64,000 nt of DNA, taken from NCBI GenBank assembly GCA_009760855.2, contig WPIO01000014.1, positions 5,802,001-5,866,000 of the forward strand, written 5' to 3'. Positions within the stretch are counted from its first letter, which is position 1. Each line of letters opens with the position of its first letter. This document shows positions 10,523 to 22,990 of this stretch, one piece after another. The notes under the pieces were generated by a model. It worked only from the letters and a program-made list of their open reading frames with translations, did not search any database and was not told the origin of the DNA. Position numbers and translations under genes: made by a program. The DNA is from Cristatella mucedo (taxonomy: Eukaryota; Bryozoa; Phylactolaemata; Cristatellidae).

Positions 10523-13500
10523 TCATTCGAAACGGCCAACAGAGAGTGGCTTGATGAGTACAACGCTATTCGTGATAGCATCGGGCGACATTGGCCTGCT
10601 GTCTCTTCCAGGCCCTGCATTTGGGCGAATCCCTCCAAACACTACAAGCTCACCCCGAGCGTGGACGAGCGAGTAAAAGGAGCGTTCGCCGATGCCGTCG
10701 GCTGAGCGTGCTCCGGTGCCGCTGGGCTCCAGCCACGTAACGTAGCCACAGCTGAGAGCTGTGCTCGCATCAAGCATCTGCAGCTGCATTGCCCCTCGGC
10801 TCGCGGCTGGTGACGAAGAAACGGCTACGCCGTGGTTGCCGGCTGGCTCCTGTGGATGCAGCTGAACGCGACCCCGTGGCACGTGTCCTGCTGCTTCAAT
10901 TTCTCGTCGCCGGGCACCGAGCCGCTCCTCGTACCGGTTCAGAGCTTCCAACTGCAGCTGCCGATTGCGCTGAGTACGAGCACGGCTCCCTTGATGACTT
11001 TCGCTGCGCCCAGCGACCACGCCAACGCCCCGAACCGGTATGTCGACAGCTGCCGCTCCTGGGATAGCAGGCCCATAATCCCTATTCGATGCAGCCACTT
11101 GAGCAAGTTGGCCTGACCTGTCGGCTGGTTCGTGAGCGACTTCCCCTTGTGCCGACGAAAGGTGGCTGACAGAGCTACCATTGCGGCTGTGTGAGAGAAA
11201 CAAACAAGTACCCTAAGAGGGCATTGCATGAAGAGTACACTGACATCGCTACTGCAACAAACAGCAAGTAGATCAGGTGTAAGCACGGTCAGGGAGTCCA
11301 CCTGCTGGTGCTATGCATCAAACACAATGCAAACTAAAGACAGGGGCTATTTATCTGAGCTATGAATCCATCAATCAAATATGACAAGTTTGCTAAAAAT
11401 GACTACATCCACATGCAACCAACGAGGAATTACTAGAATACAAGCTGATTTAACAGCTTCTTTTGTATAGCGACAGAAGAGCATTTACGGCTATTACTAC
11501 CACTTGCAGTGGCAATAAAGGATCGCCCACTGCAGGATTCGAGCCCACGACCTCGGGACCGAGGTCGTGAAAAGCAACCACCTTACCTGGTGAGCCATCA
11601 CAGCTCTCCTTAAATACGCTAAACAGCAGGTCAGGTGAGTGCTCACTTATACCTGCCAGCTACTTTTGTCTTCATGTTGGTGAGCCATGATGGCACACTA
11701 GGTAAGGCTGTTGCTTTTCATGACCTCGGTCCCGAGGACATGAGTTCGAATCCTGTGGTGAGCGATTCATTATCGCCACTGTATGCGGTGGCGATAGCCT
11801 TAAAGGCTCTTCTGCCATTATACAAAAGAGGCTGTTAAATCAGCTAGTATTTATTTATGTATGCTGTGTCAGCCAGGAGCACATAGAACCATAGCTGGTG
11901 AATTTGAGAGAAAAAATTATAGTCACCAATAAAGCATGCATCAGTGACAGCTCAAACAATCCAACAGAATGTAAGTTATGGAAACAATAGCCCGACCCGT
12001 TTAAACATCACCATAGCAGCAAGAGCAAGATATTTTTGATCCACGAAGGTTGCAAAATAGTCTCTTTTCTTTCTGTTTATTTGTGATCAATATTTAGAGG
12101 CCTGGCACGATAACTCCATAGCCAACTGCAGCTAAAATAAAGGAATCATAGTTTTGACACTGCAGATTTGTGTCTTGCAGTAATCAGGAAATCTATAACC
12201 ATATATACACAATAATTAATCTCTGGCTAAAAGCTCAGAAGATCGCGGACTGATCGAGGCAGCAAGAAAACACTGAAAACTATCTGCACTCATTAGACAA
12301 TACTGAATAACAAATAGTAGTATCCTATTTTGATGAATTGTAGCAGTTAAGGCCACTACAGCAATGATATACTTTAAAATTGAATTTCGACAGCCCGGGA
12401 CTGGTGAGCAGCATATTATTTCTCCGAAGGCATGTGTGTTTTTGTGTTTGGTTTAAGAATAGTTCCTTTTTGCTGGTTTTTGGTTGCATGCATTTCGTTT
12501 TCTTTAATGAATGCCAGCTCTGACCGTCTTGTGTGGGTCGCCTCAATTGCTGCTTGCAAAGCCAACTCGGTCCCAAATGCAACACTTAAGAAGCTGGCCT
12601 TCAACCCGTCTCGAATGCTTGTAAGCAATTTTCCTTCGGCATGAAATCCAATAAGGAGTCATACAGCCAGATAGGTGCTAGTCCTACCTATCACCAAGCA
12701 AGACATATGCGACCAGGAGAGGTACTTACTGTGTTAGACAAAGAATCTTAGAGACCTATTTACTTGAGGTATTGCACTGAAACAGCGATTTGGCAGCTAG
12801 CCTAACCCTTTTAACATTCGGAGACTGCAAGAGAAGACTCGACCCAGATTCAATGCTCAATGAGAGGCAAGTAAAAATTCTTTAGCAACGAGTGGACGGA
12901 TTCAAACTTTTTACATTTCCCGACAAGCTGCCCCGCCTAGTTCAAGAGGGTCTGCAGAGGCACCTATGACTCCTTGGGAGCGAATTACGCTAGTAATCAG
13001 TGATTAAAACAATTGTGTTACCTTATCCGCAGGACTGCTAAGGAAAATGGATCTAAAGGGCCTCCGGAGCTAACCACTCAAGTTGTTTCCCATAAGCTGC
13101 CTATTTGAAGAGTCGGCAGGTGAGCAAGCAGCTTGATATGCTGACGGACAGGAAACTAGGCTCACTCATTCATGCCATACTAGCGGCCACTTCCAGCTAT
13201 ACTAACACCAGGGCAAGGTTAAGCCCCTGAATAATTTCTGGTTAGGTATATTGATGCATTTTTTAATTAATCACAGTTTAGGGCGTTACACAATTCAGCC
13301 TAGTCGGCTAGGCAAGAAAATAATAACAATAATAATAATAATAATGCACTTGATAAAGCGCCCTCAGAGAACTCAATCTCTTTCTACGCGTTTTACATTT
13401 GCTGCAAAGGGATCGCGATTGAATGGTGAGTAATATCATGCTTGATAAGCAACATGAATAACACGATTAGGGGTGACATAGACATGATCACCATGCAAGT

Positions 13501-16500
13501 GTGGTTAGTGGCAGCATGCACAGTGTCAGCACGCATAAGCACATGAACGACGAATCACAGGGACTCACTAAATGCTGTCCTAAGTAGATATGTTTATAAG
13601 TTCTTTTTAAATGTGGTCAAGTCAGGGGATGTTGTGACGCAAGTCGGGAGTGGGTTCCAGGCTTTGAGAACATACGAACTAAATGCACGGTCTCCACAAG
13701 ATTTGAGGTTTGTACGAGGTATTGGTAAACAGTTGGATTCCGAAAAGTGGGTGGTACGATGCTTGGCCTGGTAGGGGAGTATATCTGAGAGATAGGCTGG
13801 AGCCAAAGAATGAAGTGACCTAAAAGTGAGTGGAAATACCTTGAAGTCAATGGGTTGCTTGACTGGTAGCCAGTGCAGGTCGACGAGAAGTGGTGTGATG
13901 TGGCAACTGCGACATTCACGACAGACAAGCCTAGCTGCAGAGTTTTGCACCAGCTGTAAGCACCTGATTGCACATGCCAGTATGCCAGCAAGCAGCGAGT
14001 TACAGAGGTCAAGACGAGATGTCACAAATGCATTGAACCAACTTAGACGTGGTATCCTTATCTAAAGAAGTCCGAATTTTAGCAATGTCCGAATTTTAGC
14101 AATGTTATGTATCTGAAAGTAGGCAGACTTGATTGTGGAGCTGATGTGGTCGTCTAACGAGAGGTCACTTTGGAACATGACACCTAGATTTCGAGCTGAT
14201 TCAACAGAAGATGTGCTGGCAGAGCCGATTTTGAGCATTAGCCTTTCCCATTTCTGAATCACACTGGGTTTGCCCATAACTAATAAGCTAGTTTTATCAT
14301 GGTTTAGTTGAAGAAAATTGGCTGCCATCTATGTGCGGATGTCATCAATACATGCAGCCAGTGAGTTGAGAGAATTTGAGGTGCTCTAAGGCTGTGAGGG
14401 ATCAAAGCAAAGGTACACAAAGGTATAAAGATACAAGTAAGTGGGGATGGGCTACGGTTCTGGCATAGCACTTGTTACATATGCTTCTGAACGCAGAAGG
14501 CCATTGACCTTCCCCCTAAACCACGAGCGCAGTCACATGAAGCATGATAGATAGTCTACCGAACGACAGGATAAAAACTAAGTACAATGCAGGTAAATAT
14601 ACAGCAAGTGCTACAGTAGCTACCACTAGTGACAGCCTTTTAATCTATGGGATTCTTATTATAGTCAACCCGAGGCATATCGGTACATTGGCGAGCATGC
14701 AGGGTGAAGTCCCAGGTGGCAACAACGACAACAACACCAGCAGCAATTCGCGAGACGAAGGTGACAGCGTCCACAAACGACCAGGGATGGCACAGAATAT
14801 TTGCAAGACTTTCCTCTTACCGAGCCTGGAAGGTCGCCGGAAGCCTGCCAGATGCGACGGCAGCAGCTGCACCACCAGCAGCACTTGCAGCTGCACCGCC
14901 GCCGGCTGCGTGGCTGGAAGTGAGCTGCCGTTCAGGCGCAGCAGCACCATTACTGCTCCTTCCTCTCTCCAACGGCTGTCTAATGCCAGCAGCCAGCGGC
15001 TGGATGGCCGTTTCTACCACTTGCTTGCTGCGACAGAGCACGACGACGTTATTGCCTACCTGCAGGATCGTCGCAAGAGGACTACGTCGGGCACGAGGCC
15101 AGCACTCCCACGGCGATCACTGAGCAGCAAGTAGCAAAATGGACTGGAAAATCGCACAGTGGCGATGCTGCAAAATCCTAAACTACTGACTTGTGTTGTC
15201 TGTCACGAATTATGTCATCTTTAATCCTATTTGCCGAGGTAAGACGTGGAGATTATAGATTGCCAACCCGGGATGCAACAAAACTGGGCACAAGTAAGCA
15301 GCCTTTCAGCATGCATAGATTGCCTATAAGGTCGTGGCAGGAAAAGGTACATACTATGACAAAGCAGTCATTGCTATTGATCATAGAATATTTTGCAAGC
15401 ATCCATACTTAAGCCAAGGTAACAATCGAGGAGGCTGCAAGCCTTCAGCGAATGCAGGTTCACAGATAACAGTGAACATCGTCGAAATCAATATTGGCTA
15501 CAATAGAGAGTTAATCCAAAACATTTTGCATTGGGAAAATCTGTTCTATTCAGCTGCCTGCTGTTAGGTGTCTGCATTTTCATAAAATCTCTTGGCTTAT
15601 GCTGTGTTAAAAAATATGAAGCATACGAATTTGACAAACAGGGTTCCTAATAATAATAATAATAATAATAATAACAATCGAAATAAACTAATTTTTAAGA
15701 GACACATATTTCACAGTAAGTTATGACCGGCTTGTGTTTCTCAAGTAATGCAAGACCATACTCTTTGATGTGGCCTAAAATAATGTGTGCCAGTCTAACC
15801 TGAGAGGAAAGCTCAAGTTTGAACAGACAATTTTTGCACGAAACACAAATATCAAACAAACTCTAGTTAAGCAGCAATGCATATGTTAAAAGGACTAACC
15901 GTGCATGTTGGGTAGCACCAGAGGGCAGACGGACCATTTTCAGGATGCTTAACGTCCAGTTGCTTCCAGTGCCACTGATGTCCACAATCCATTGCTGTCA
16001 GCAACCAGACATCGGCGAGTTGCTGCAAAAATAGAACTTTTATAATTCAATAACAACATATGGATTGAAAATGCGTTCGTACTTGTACCCCTTCCAACTC
16101 ATCAAACCTGGATTTTTGCCATTAGAGGCGATAGAGCCTTTTGAGCAATTATAAAGGTCTTTAACACCTATCGCTCATGCTAGGCATTTGGAAAACAGCA
16201 GGCAAGCACAGAGACACTGATGAATAAAGGCAATATTTCCGGAAGGGTGAGAAACCTGTAGCATGCCTGTGGATACATTGGGCTAATTATTCAATAAATG
16301 GCTACTCCTTATGCAAGTAGAGTTAGCATTCATAGTCACACGTATTCGAAGAAAATCATGCATGCAAGACATCTGAGGAGTTTGAGTTACAACAGCTTAC
16401 TGAGTCATACCTGTGCAGGGTAATATTGCCAGCCGAGCTGTTGATTTTACCGCAAGTCAGTGAGCCCTAAACTGGGATTAAGAAACAGTTCATGGAGAGT

Positions 16501-18871
16501 GGAGGCTCTCCGGTAAGCTCACGGGGCAGAGCTAGGATTTTGACTCCCACACATGGTGACAGGAAAGTATAGCAGCTGTTGAGAAATGCCTACATCTCTC
16601 AGGTGTAACACCAGCCTGTCAGTCATGAGAGGGACTAACTCCAGTTGGCTGGCTTATTTAGGCAGCCCTGCTCAAATTGAGCATGTACACTTTTTACAAG
16701 GGGTCTCTGTTAAGAGAGTGACTTTGTATAACTCCTGCAACAAGCTTTGTGTCTTTATTTCTTAAGGCACGATATCCCTTTGAGGGGCTCAATGCAATAA
16801 AGCTGTCCGAGGCTTCGGCCTATCAAGCTTGGCTGATTATTTACTCAAACAACGAACGAACGAACATGCAAATCCTTCTGACCATTGCAACATGCTGTTT
16901 GACATCGGCTGGCAAACTTACGGTGTCAGGCCCTCCTCTGCAGCCACCAAGGACAAGTATGTGTTCGCCATCCAGAGCATTCTACATCACCATCAGAAAA
17001 AGAATGGGAGCAGTTTATGAAAAGAATGGCAGCACATGATGCGAATAAGCCATTGGAATGGTGGGCTGCCAAACTGACTCACAAGCGATCAGCTGATCAT
17101 ACATTTGCATGTCAGCTATTATCGACCCGACGAATAACATGGGCTGTAAATGAATAGGAACACACTAATGCCTTCTTACTTACAGCCGAGGCACCATATC
17201 GAGGCTGTGGAAGGCTGCTGTCTGGGCACAGAATGGCCTGCTCCCAGACCATCGTGGGAAGGTCTAGAATCCATAGTTCATTGGTACTACAATGAGCCAG
17301 CACTCGAATTCCCACAACAGTGGATCGAGCCTTGAGCACGCACATTCACCTTGGAGAAAAAGTCGTTAAACGATTGCACGAGTGAGCAAAATATTTACTT
17401 GGTGCCATATCTGTGTGAGCCTCCGAAGACGATCATCTTACTGTATGCCTCTACCACACACGCACAGTGTCCAGCAGTTGGGGGTGGCGATAAATCTGTC
17501 GGCACAAGCGACCAGCTATTCAGCTCAGGCGAATAAACATGCAGGTGATTGAAGAACAGGGCGGCCTAAAATTACACGATGGATCAGCAGTTATGATAGC
17601 ACGTGCTGACATGAGGACTCAGGGAAAGAAATGTAGCGACAGCAATCCCTTTCACCTATTTGATGGCTCTTTACTAAGTTGGCAATAGTGTCTACACTTG
17701 CTGACTTGTATGCTGTTTTGCATATGAGCAGACTTTGAATGGCATTCCACGTGTGATCATAAAGTGCCGAGAAAGAGATTAAATTCTCTTGGGCGCGCAC
17801 TACGAAAATGACTTACGAATACTAAGAAAAACTTACTGTTAATGTACTATAACCACGATAAGCATTGAAGCAACCCTAATGACTACATATTCTTACTCTA
17901 TTTGCTGTGTACTACAAAAGCATACTTTCATGGCTGCACAGCATGCAATAGCTTGGCAGACAGTGGGAATATTAACAGGATGAAAGTAAAGCGCCTAGAA
18001 AGAGATTGAGTTATCTGAGGGCGCTTTATCAACTGTATTATTATTATTACGAACAAGGTGCTCTTTCACAGTCAACTAGACGTGTCACAGCCGGATGGTG
18101 CCCTACCACATACTGATATGCTGCCTCAAGTTAGTATATCAACGGCAAGGGAATTGGTCCTATATGTGAAGGGAGTAATTAAGTATGATACACTGGCATT
18201 TAAGTGTAGTTGCCCCACACGCCAAGTCAAATGCTACCTCTGAAAAAGCCATCGAGTTAATCTGACCTTCTCTAGCTCGGAAGCTAATACAAGCCATATT
18301 CATCAGGCTATGAATATGGCACGATGGACAAATAAGCAGAAATAGAGGCCATGTTACATACCTGATGCAGAGGATATGCATTAGGTGGACTCCAGCCACC
18401 AAACACAATCATTACATTCTGCCAAACAACCATCGATGCATATGCTTTTGGTGGTGGATATGTTCCTGCAGCATGCATAACATGGTACCAAGTCACAGCA
18501 GTGCCAGTGACTAGAAGCTCAAGCGCAATGCTGCAGCTACACTAGGAAACAGCTATAATGCATAAAAAGCGCACTGTCAAACGAGTTTATCACAAGTGTT
18601 TAGAGCACCTTTAAAAAACAAGTATAAATCATGCCATAGCATTGCCTTGAGCCGTGATAGCACACTAAGTAAGGCGGCTGCTTTTTCCGATCTCAGGACA
18701 GAGGTCGTGGGTTCGAATCCTGCAGTGGGTGATTCTTTGTCACATCTGCAAGCGGTGGTGATAGCCGTGAAGGCTCTTCTGTCGCTATACAAAAGAGGCT
18801 GTTAAATCAGCTAGTATTTATTATTTATCATTAATATTAAGCAAGGTGACTAACAAGTGGTCTACACATAC

Positions 18872-18917
<46 letters not shown>

Positions 18918-21900
18918 CTGTTAATATGCATAAATACAGGTACATATGTACTGTATATACATACAATACAAATGCAGAGCTCAAAAAATTAAAGGACAGC
19001 TACATATAGTAATCAAATAAAAATAAAATTGCATGTTAGTCCTGCATGCAATCATAGGCTATGCAGATACACGGTTGCAGAGTCGCAGGCTGTCAAAGAA
19101 ATGGGAACCACTCTGCCCGCACCCAAATTGATAGATATTGCACACACAGAAAATGTAAGTTGTTTGGCATACGTAAACATGAAGCACCAAATACAATATG
19201 GCATAGACAACTTTTTAACACGAATTCGTACCTGACATAACAGGTCTTATCCATATGTGATCCGTGAGATCAAAAATCCACACATCGTTATACGTCGTGG
19301 CAGTGGGCGTGCAGCCTCCGAATACATACAATGCTTTGCCATGGTAGCAAGCGCATTGGGCATAGCGCTCAGTGATCCATCGGGAACCCTGGCTACCACA
19401 ACTTTCACTAAGCAGTTGCCAGCAGACGTCTCCAGTAACAACCGCCTTTTCCAGTTTCTTTTTTGCACGTCGTGCTATACCTGAAACAGAGTGCATGCAC
19501 AGCCATGTGCAATATACCTGTATCTAATGATGATTTGCAAAAGGCACTGGATATGTTTGAAATATGCATCTGGTACACATACTGCACTGGCAGTCTTATC
19601 TACAATGCATTCTAAAGTCACAAAAAAGACACTATCACGAACAGATGAATGTATTTGTTAACAGCAGGTCGGTCACGAAGTGACATAAACGATCAGGCTC
19701 ATCCTTCTGTTATGTCATTGAGGTGCTCCTGATTGAGGTTTCGTATGCTCCCAAAGCCGGCAACTTTCTCCCGACTGACATCCACTGACTTGACAAGATT
19801 TAAAAAAGAAGCTAAAATGAATGAATGTATGAATCCATCTCCGTCAGTAACTCCACAAAGTCATAAAGACCATGTGGGTGTTACGCAGGAGAGTTTTGTA
19901 TAGCGCACTCACAGCCTAAGCGGCTTTCGGTACGCATTCGGTAGCCAACAGACTTCGTCTCACGCAACAAAGAGAAAGTGGGAAGCATAGCAGAGTTAGG
20001 AGAGCAGTTGAGGTAGTGAGTAGCATAGAAGTAGCAGTTCAGGACCGCTGAAAAAGATGTGCCATAGTCGGCAGTTGGAGAGTAGATGTCGTTGCGTAAG
20101 AATTGTGGAAGCGAGTTCCACAGCCTAGGACCTGCAGAGCTAAAGCTTCTGTCGCCAACTGTCTTTAAGCGGAGGAATGGGTCAGCTAATTTATTATCAA
20201 CACAGGACCTGAGGGTGCGAACAGGCTGAAACTGATGCAGCAGTTCAGCTAGGTACGAAAACTGCACCTGTTCCTCACAGCACTTGCTGGGTCCATGCAA
20301 TTTTCTCTTTGCATGCTTATGCATGCTTACACTGTGCATGTTACCACTAACTTTACTATTCATTTCGACACTATGCATGTTACTGGTCGCAGAGGGGGTC
20401 CAGCCTTCCCCACTCATCCGCTTCTTTCCTCCGTAAGCCCACAAAGCATGTGGTCATACTTCCTTTGCAGTATGTGCAAAGTGCCTAGAAAGAGATCAGG
20501 CTATCTGAAGGTGCTATACAGATGTGCTACTATCATTACTGTTATGCATATGTATTTGCCAGTGCATAAGGAAGCTGGGCTGTGCAGGTGCTACCAGGTT
20601 TAAACACACGTCGGCTGATTTGCTAGTATGCTAGAAAATTGAAACAAGCAGCTGCCTCTGGTTTGAGCACGAGTGAACACCCTGTTTTCCGGAGATAGCA
20701 TAGCATTAAGCTAAATGCAAGTGTATGCGATATGATGCCGAGATACAGGCCAGCAGAGACCATCAGAGATTCCCTAGCCAGGCACACGATGAGTGCTATG
20801 AAGCATGATAGATAGTCTACCGGGCATCAGATGCGACCGGCAGACCATTGCTCCAACAGAGCAACTGAGCAACATTGATCAGGCTCACGGATCATACAAC
20901 GAGCAGGTCGTAAGTGACAATATCTCGTGAGCCGGAATAGCTCACTAGGTAAGGCGGTTGCTTTTCACGACCTCGGCCTCGAGGTCGTGGGTTCGAATCC
21001 TGCGGTGGACGATCCTTTGTCGCCACTGCAAGCGGTGGTGATAGCCGTAAAGGCTCTTCCGTCGCTATACAAAAAGAGGCTGTTAAATCAGCTAGGATTT
21101 TTTCACATAGCATCACACATTGTGCGGTTCATATCGAGGCGACCTCATAAGCGGTTCACAGTCATCAGCTAAGCTCGTACTTCATAATCAGAGGGGGCAT
21201 TGCAATAAACTATCATCACATGACTGGAGTAGCAGTAAGCAAAATTGTTAGCTAGTCAGGTCAAATTGTTGCTTTGACAGCATGCAGGCTTGCTGGGCAT
21301 GGACTCTGTTGCACATCATGTACATGGTGCAATCAGCTCTTGGGCATCGACTAACTAGCTAGTGCTCTAGTAGCGATAACTAAAGCGTCGAGCAGCAAGA
21401 GTACTGCTAAGAAAAACCGAGTCCGGCTTTCTGCAGCCGTGGAACACTGCACTGAAAGTGTGGCAGTGCAAGCGAACTTGTCCGAGCGGCTGCGTCAGCA
21501 GTTGGTCACTGCCCGACTGCTATAACAGCCCATAGCTGCACAGTCGAGAAACGTCACGTCTGTGCGGCACAGTCAGCTCACTGCAGCTCGGCGTTCACAA
21601 AGAGCAGTCCATACAGCGCTTCGGGCAAGTAGACCAGACCTGTACCGGCCTTGAGTAGTAAAGGCTGGTCCATGCATGATAGGTCTCCTTAAGAAGAAGC
21701 ATCTGCAGGTTACGAGGCCCAGGTCAGCCCAACGAGACGCGGGTGCCGGTAGACTAGAGACTGCAGCTCTGCCACGGAGCTACGCAAAAACTAGAGAGCT
21801 GCGACTGCTGTAGCCTGTCAGCTGCTTCGCAGCTTGGTAGCGCTTAACGTTCTGGCGTCAACTGGACAGCTCGAATCCAAATCAAGATCGAGGTGCTCGA

Positions 21901-22166
21901 GATTGAGTGAAAAAAAGCCGTCGGAATAAGATCCGTCGAGAGACGGCGGTATAGCAGACGGCACGAACCAAGGTAAGGAACCCGATTTGCCTGAGCGCCG
22001 AGCGCTGAGCTAGCATACCAGTTACGATGGCATTCCAGCGTTTGCAGACCAATCTTAGGTTTCCGTAGTCCCTGTACACGCAAAGATGGCATAGCAGACT
22101 TTCCAGAAGTTCGTCGGGGAGATTATTAAAGCCTGCGGTGAGAACCTGGACACCAGGTAACTCCAT
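10523..22166 (-). CDS. FBXO42: F-box only protein 42 (F-box/Kelch substrate receptor), nine exons
   Basis: Minus-strand coding exons: 22019-22166, 19232-19480, 18362-18465, 17399-17565, 17184-17286, 16922-16981, 15900-16022, 14821-15059, 10523-11186. All borders are GT/AG, all phases match, and the total is 1857 nt (618 aa). The ATG at 22166 has an in-frame stop 15 bases upstream. The F-box is at about residues 13-50 (LPDELLESLL...LVCKRWNAIV). Kelch blades follow at about 80-320 (ALYVFGGC, NDVWIFDL, MIVFGGW, HVYSP, KMIVFGGS, NELWILDL, ILVLGGC, ADVWLL). An Ala/Ser/Arg-rich linker spans about 325-530. The last Kelch-like strand (MQLQMLD...GELVVFGG) is at 531-583. This order is FBXO42's. In mammals FBXO42 (JFK) recruits substrates such as p53 to SCF ligases. 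It is shorter than human FBXO42 (about 717 aa), mainly in N-terminus and linker. The locus carries SINE and LINE insertions only in introns. An intact frame and conserved blades imply function. Confidence 0.93.
11441..11607 (-). repeat. tRNA-derived SINE, copy 1
   Basis: A minus-orientation copy in FBXO42 intron 8. The Pol III B box (GGTTCGAATCC type, here with one change) and a perfect 11-bp palindrome with 2-nt loop (11546-11569) precede the SINE body with its GCAAGTGGTAGTAATAGCCGT-like block and the terminal GCTGTTAAATCAGC-like end. It lies head to head with copy 2. Confidence 0.8.
11682..11857 (+). repeat. tRNA-derived SINE, copy 2
   Basis: Plus orientation, opposite to the host gene FBXO42 (intron 8). 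It has an A-box region 'tggcacactaggtaaggc', palindrome 11719-11742 (one mismatch), B box GTTCGAATCC, body, and 3' end 'gctgttaaatcagctagtattta'. Its A-box end faces that of copy 1 about 75 bases away. Confidence 0.8.
13323..14348 (-). mobile_element. CR1/L2-type LINE, longest 3' fragment, in FBXO42 intron 8
   Basis: In the minus direction this reads from AANFLQLNHDKTSLLVMGKP (14328 down) through ARNLGVMFQSDLSLDDHIS, LDLCNSLLAGILACAIRCLQ, HITPLLVDLHWLPVKQPIDF, TFRSLHSLAPAYLSDILP and GDRAFSSYVLKAWNPLP to FKKNL near 13594. These are the thumb/C-terminal motifs of CR1/L2-group ORF2. The 3' UTR, the family stem-loop and an ATT-type tail (plus 'aataataataataataat', about 13323-13344) follow. A 17-bp tandem duplication (gtccgaattttagcaat, about 14068-14101) breaks the frame. 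It lies in the same orientation as FBXO42. Confidence 0.88.
15645..15675 (+). repeat. (AAT)n microsatellite
   Basis: An uninterrupted AAT run in FBXO42 intron 7. It could be the tail of a lost minus-strand LINE, but no stem-loop is next to it. Confidence 0.85.
17753..18050 (+). mobile_element. Two LINE 3'-end fragments
   Basis: Two plus-strand copies of the LINE terminal stem-loop (about 17763-17806, degenerate; about 17990-18030, near consensus with GCGCC...GGCGC pairing). The second is followed by an ATT tail to 18049. Both are extreme 5' truncations lying in FBXO42 intron 3. Confidence 0.7.
18650..18834 (+). repeat. tRNA-derived SINE, copy 3
   Basis: In FBXO42 intron 2. A box 'tagcacactaagtaaggcgg', B box GGTTCGAATCC, body 'gcaagcggtggtgatagccg', 3' end 'gaggctgttaaatcagctag'. 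The palindrome between the boxes is degenerate here. Confidence 0.85.
18871..18915 (+). repeat. (TG)n microsatellite
   Basis: An uninterrupted TG dinucleotide run in FBXO42 intron 2. Confidence 0.95.
19735..20530 (+). mobile_element. LINE 3' fragment split by a second LINE
   Basis: Plus-strand LINE remnant. The RT C-terminal end (RMLPKPATFSRLT...LTRFKKEAK) lies at about 19740-19815 and the 3' UTR and stem-loop at about 20288-20522. The ORF end and the 3' UTR are separated by the minus-strand LINE at about 19845-20288, so that element inserted into this one. The whole nest lies in FBXO42 intron 1. Confidence 0.65.
19845..20288 (-). mobile_element. Second LINE family (CR1/L2-like) fragment, nested
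   Basis: The minus-strand frame reads LAELLHQFQPVRTLRSCVDN, FLRLKTVGDRSFSSAGPRLW and NSLPQFLRND. This is the same RT C-terminal region as the main LINE family but clearly a different lineage (different inter-motif sequence and different 3' part). Copies also lie at 22.66-22.99 and 25.0-25.38 kb. Confidence 0.75.
20928..21102 (+). repeat. tRNA-derived SINE, copy 4
   Basis: The best-preserved copy. A box 'tagctcactaggtaaggcgg', palindrome 20966-20989 (one G-T pair), B box GGTTCGAATCC, body, and 3' end 'gaggctgttaaatcagctag' followed by a short T run. It lies in FBXO42 intron 1. Confidence 0.9.
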
Positions 22167-22660
22167 GACTACACAGATCTAAACCACGAATTAACACACC
22201 CACGGTATCAACGGCAGCTCGAGTCTTTGAAACACCGACTCCATTATCTTCAACAGAAAATAGCTCCGCTGCTGACAGTTTCGAGAACAGGCGAAGCTCG
22301 CCGATTTGTTAGTTTATTTTTTGCAGAACTTAGCGAAAAATATACAAGTCTCCAGGCTTTGGCGTCACCATCATTCTCACTTGATTGAAGCCCGTGTTAT
22401 AAAGACTGCGTTATGACCGCGAGACCGTCACGACTTTGGATAGCAGCGTACCGCTAGCGATGAGCAAGGACCTGACAGTCGCAATGCGTCAACGATAACG
22501 ACACAGCGCTAGATATTCTGCAACCAGTGCTAACAGCAACACCCTTTTATGAAAAATCATAAACAATAACCTGCACACTACGCCCGATACGTTAGGTAAC
22601 TTCCAAAAGACTCATTTACAGCAAGCAGCAGCAATAGCCCTTGTTATGTAATTTAATGTA
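22167..22660. other. Upstream region of FBXO42
   Basis: This should hold the FBXO42 5' UTR and promoter (gene on the minus strand, ATG at 22166). I see no clear TATA box or CpG island. Nothing else was recognised. Confidence 0.4.
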
Positions 22661-22990
22661 ATATATCTCTGCCTGTAACTATACAACGCCTCAAAGACTA
22701 TGTGGGTGTTACGCAATTTTGTATAGCCCAGCCATACTAGCCAGTCACACCCTAAGCGGCTTTCGGCAAGCATTTGGCAGCCAACAGACTTCATCTCACG
22801 CAACAAAGAGAAAGTGAGAAGCATAGCCGAGTCAGGAGAGCAGTTAAAAGTGAGTAGCATGGAAGCAGCAGTTTAGGACGGCAGGAAAGGAGTTCCATAG
22901 TCGGCAGCAAGACAGTGGCTGTCGTTGCGTCATAATTGGGCAAGTGAGCTCCACAGTCTAGGACCTGCAGAGCAAAAGCTTCTGTCGCCA
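22660..22990 (-). mobile_element. Second LINE family fragment
   Basis: Shares long blocks with the element at 19.85-20.2 kb ('gtgggtgttacgca', 'cctaagcggctttcgg', 'caacagacttc', 'cctgcagagc'), in the same minus orientation. Coding potential is lost. Confidence 0.7.

Noticed and set aside
10789-11301. Overlapping + and minus frames across FBXO42 exon 9
   Set aside because: Only the frame 10523-11186 joins exon 8 in phase and ends with the FBXO42 C-terminal Kelch-like motif.
20960-21000. tRNA gene suggested by a good B box
   Set aside because: The same sequence recurs about eleven times with a common non-tRNA body and a common 3' end. It is a SINE head and does not fold as a standard cloverleaf.
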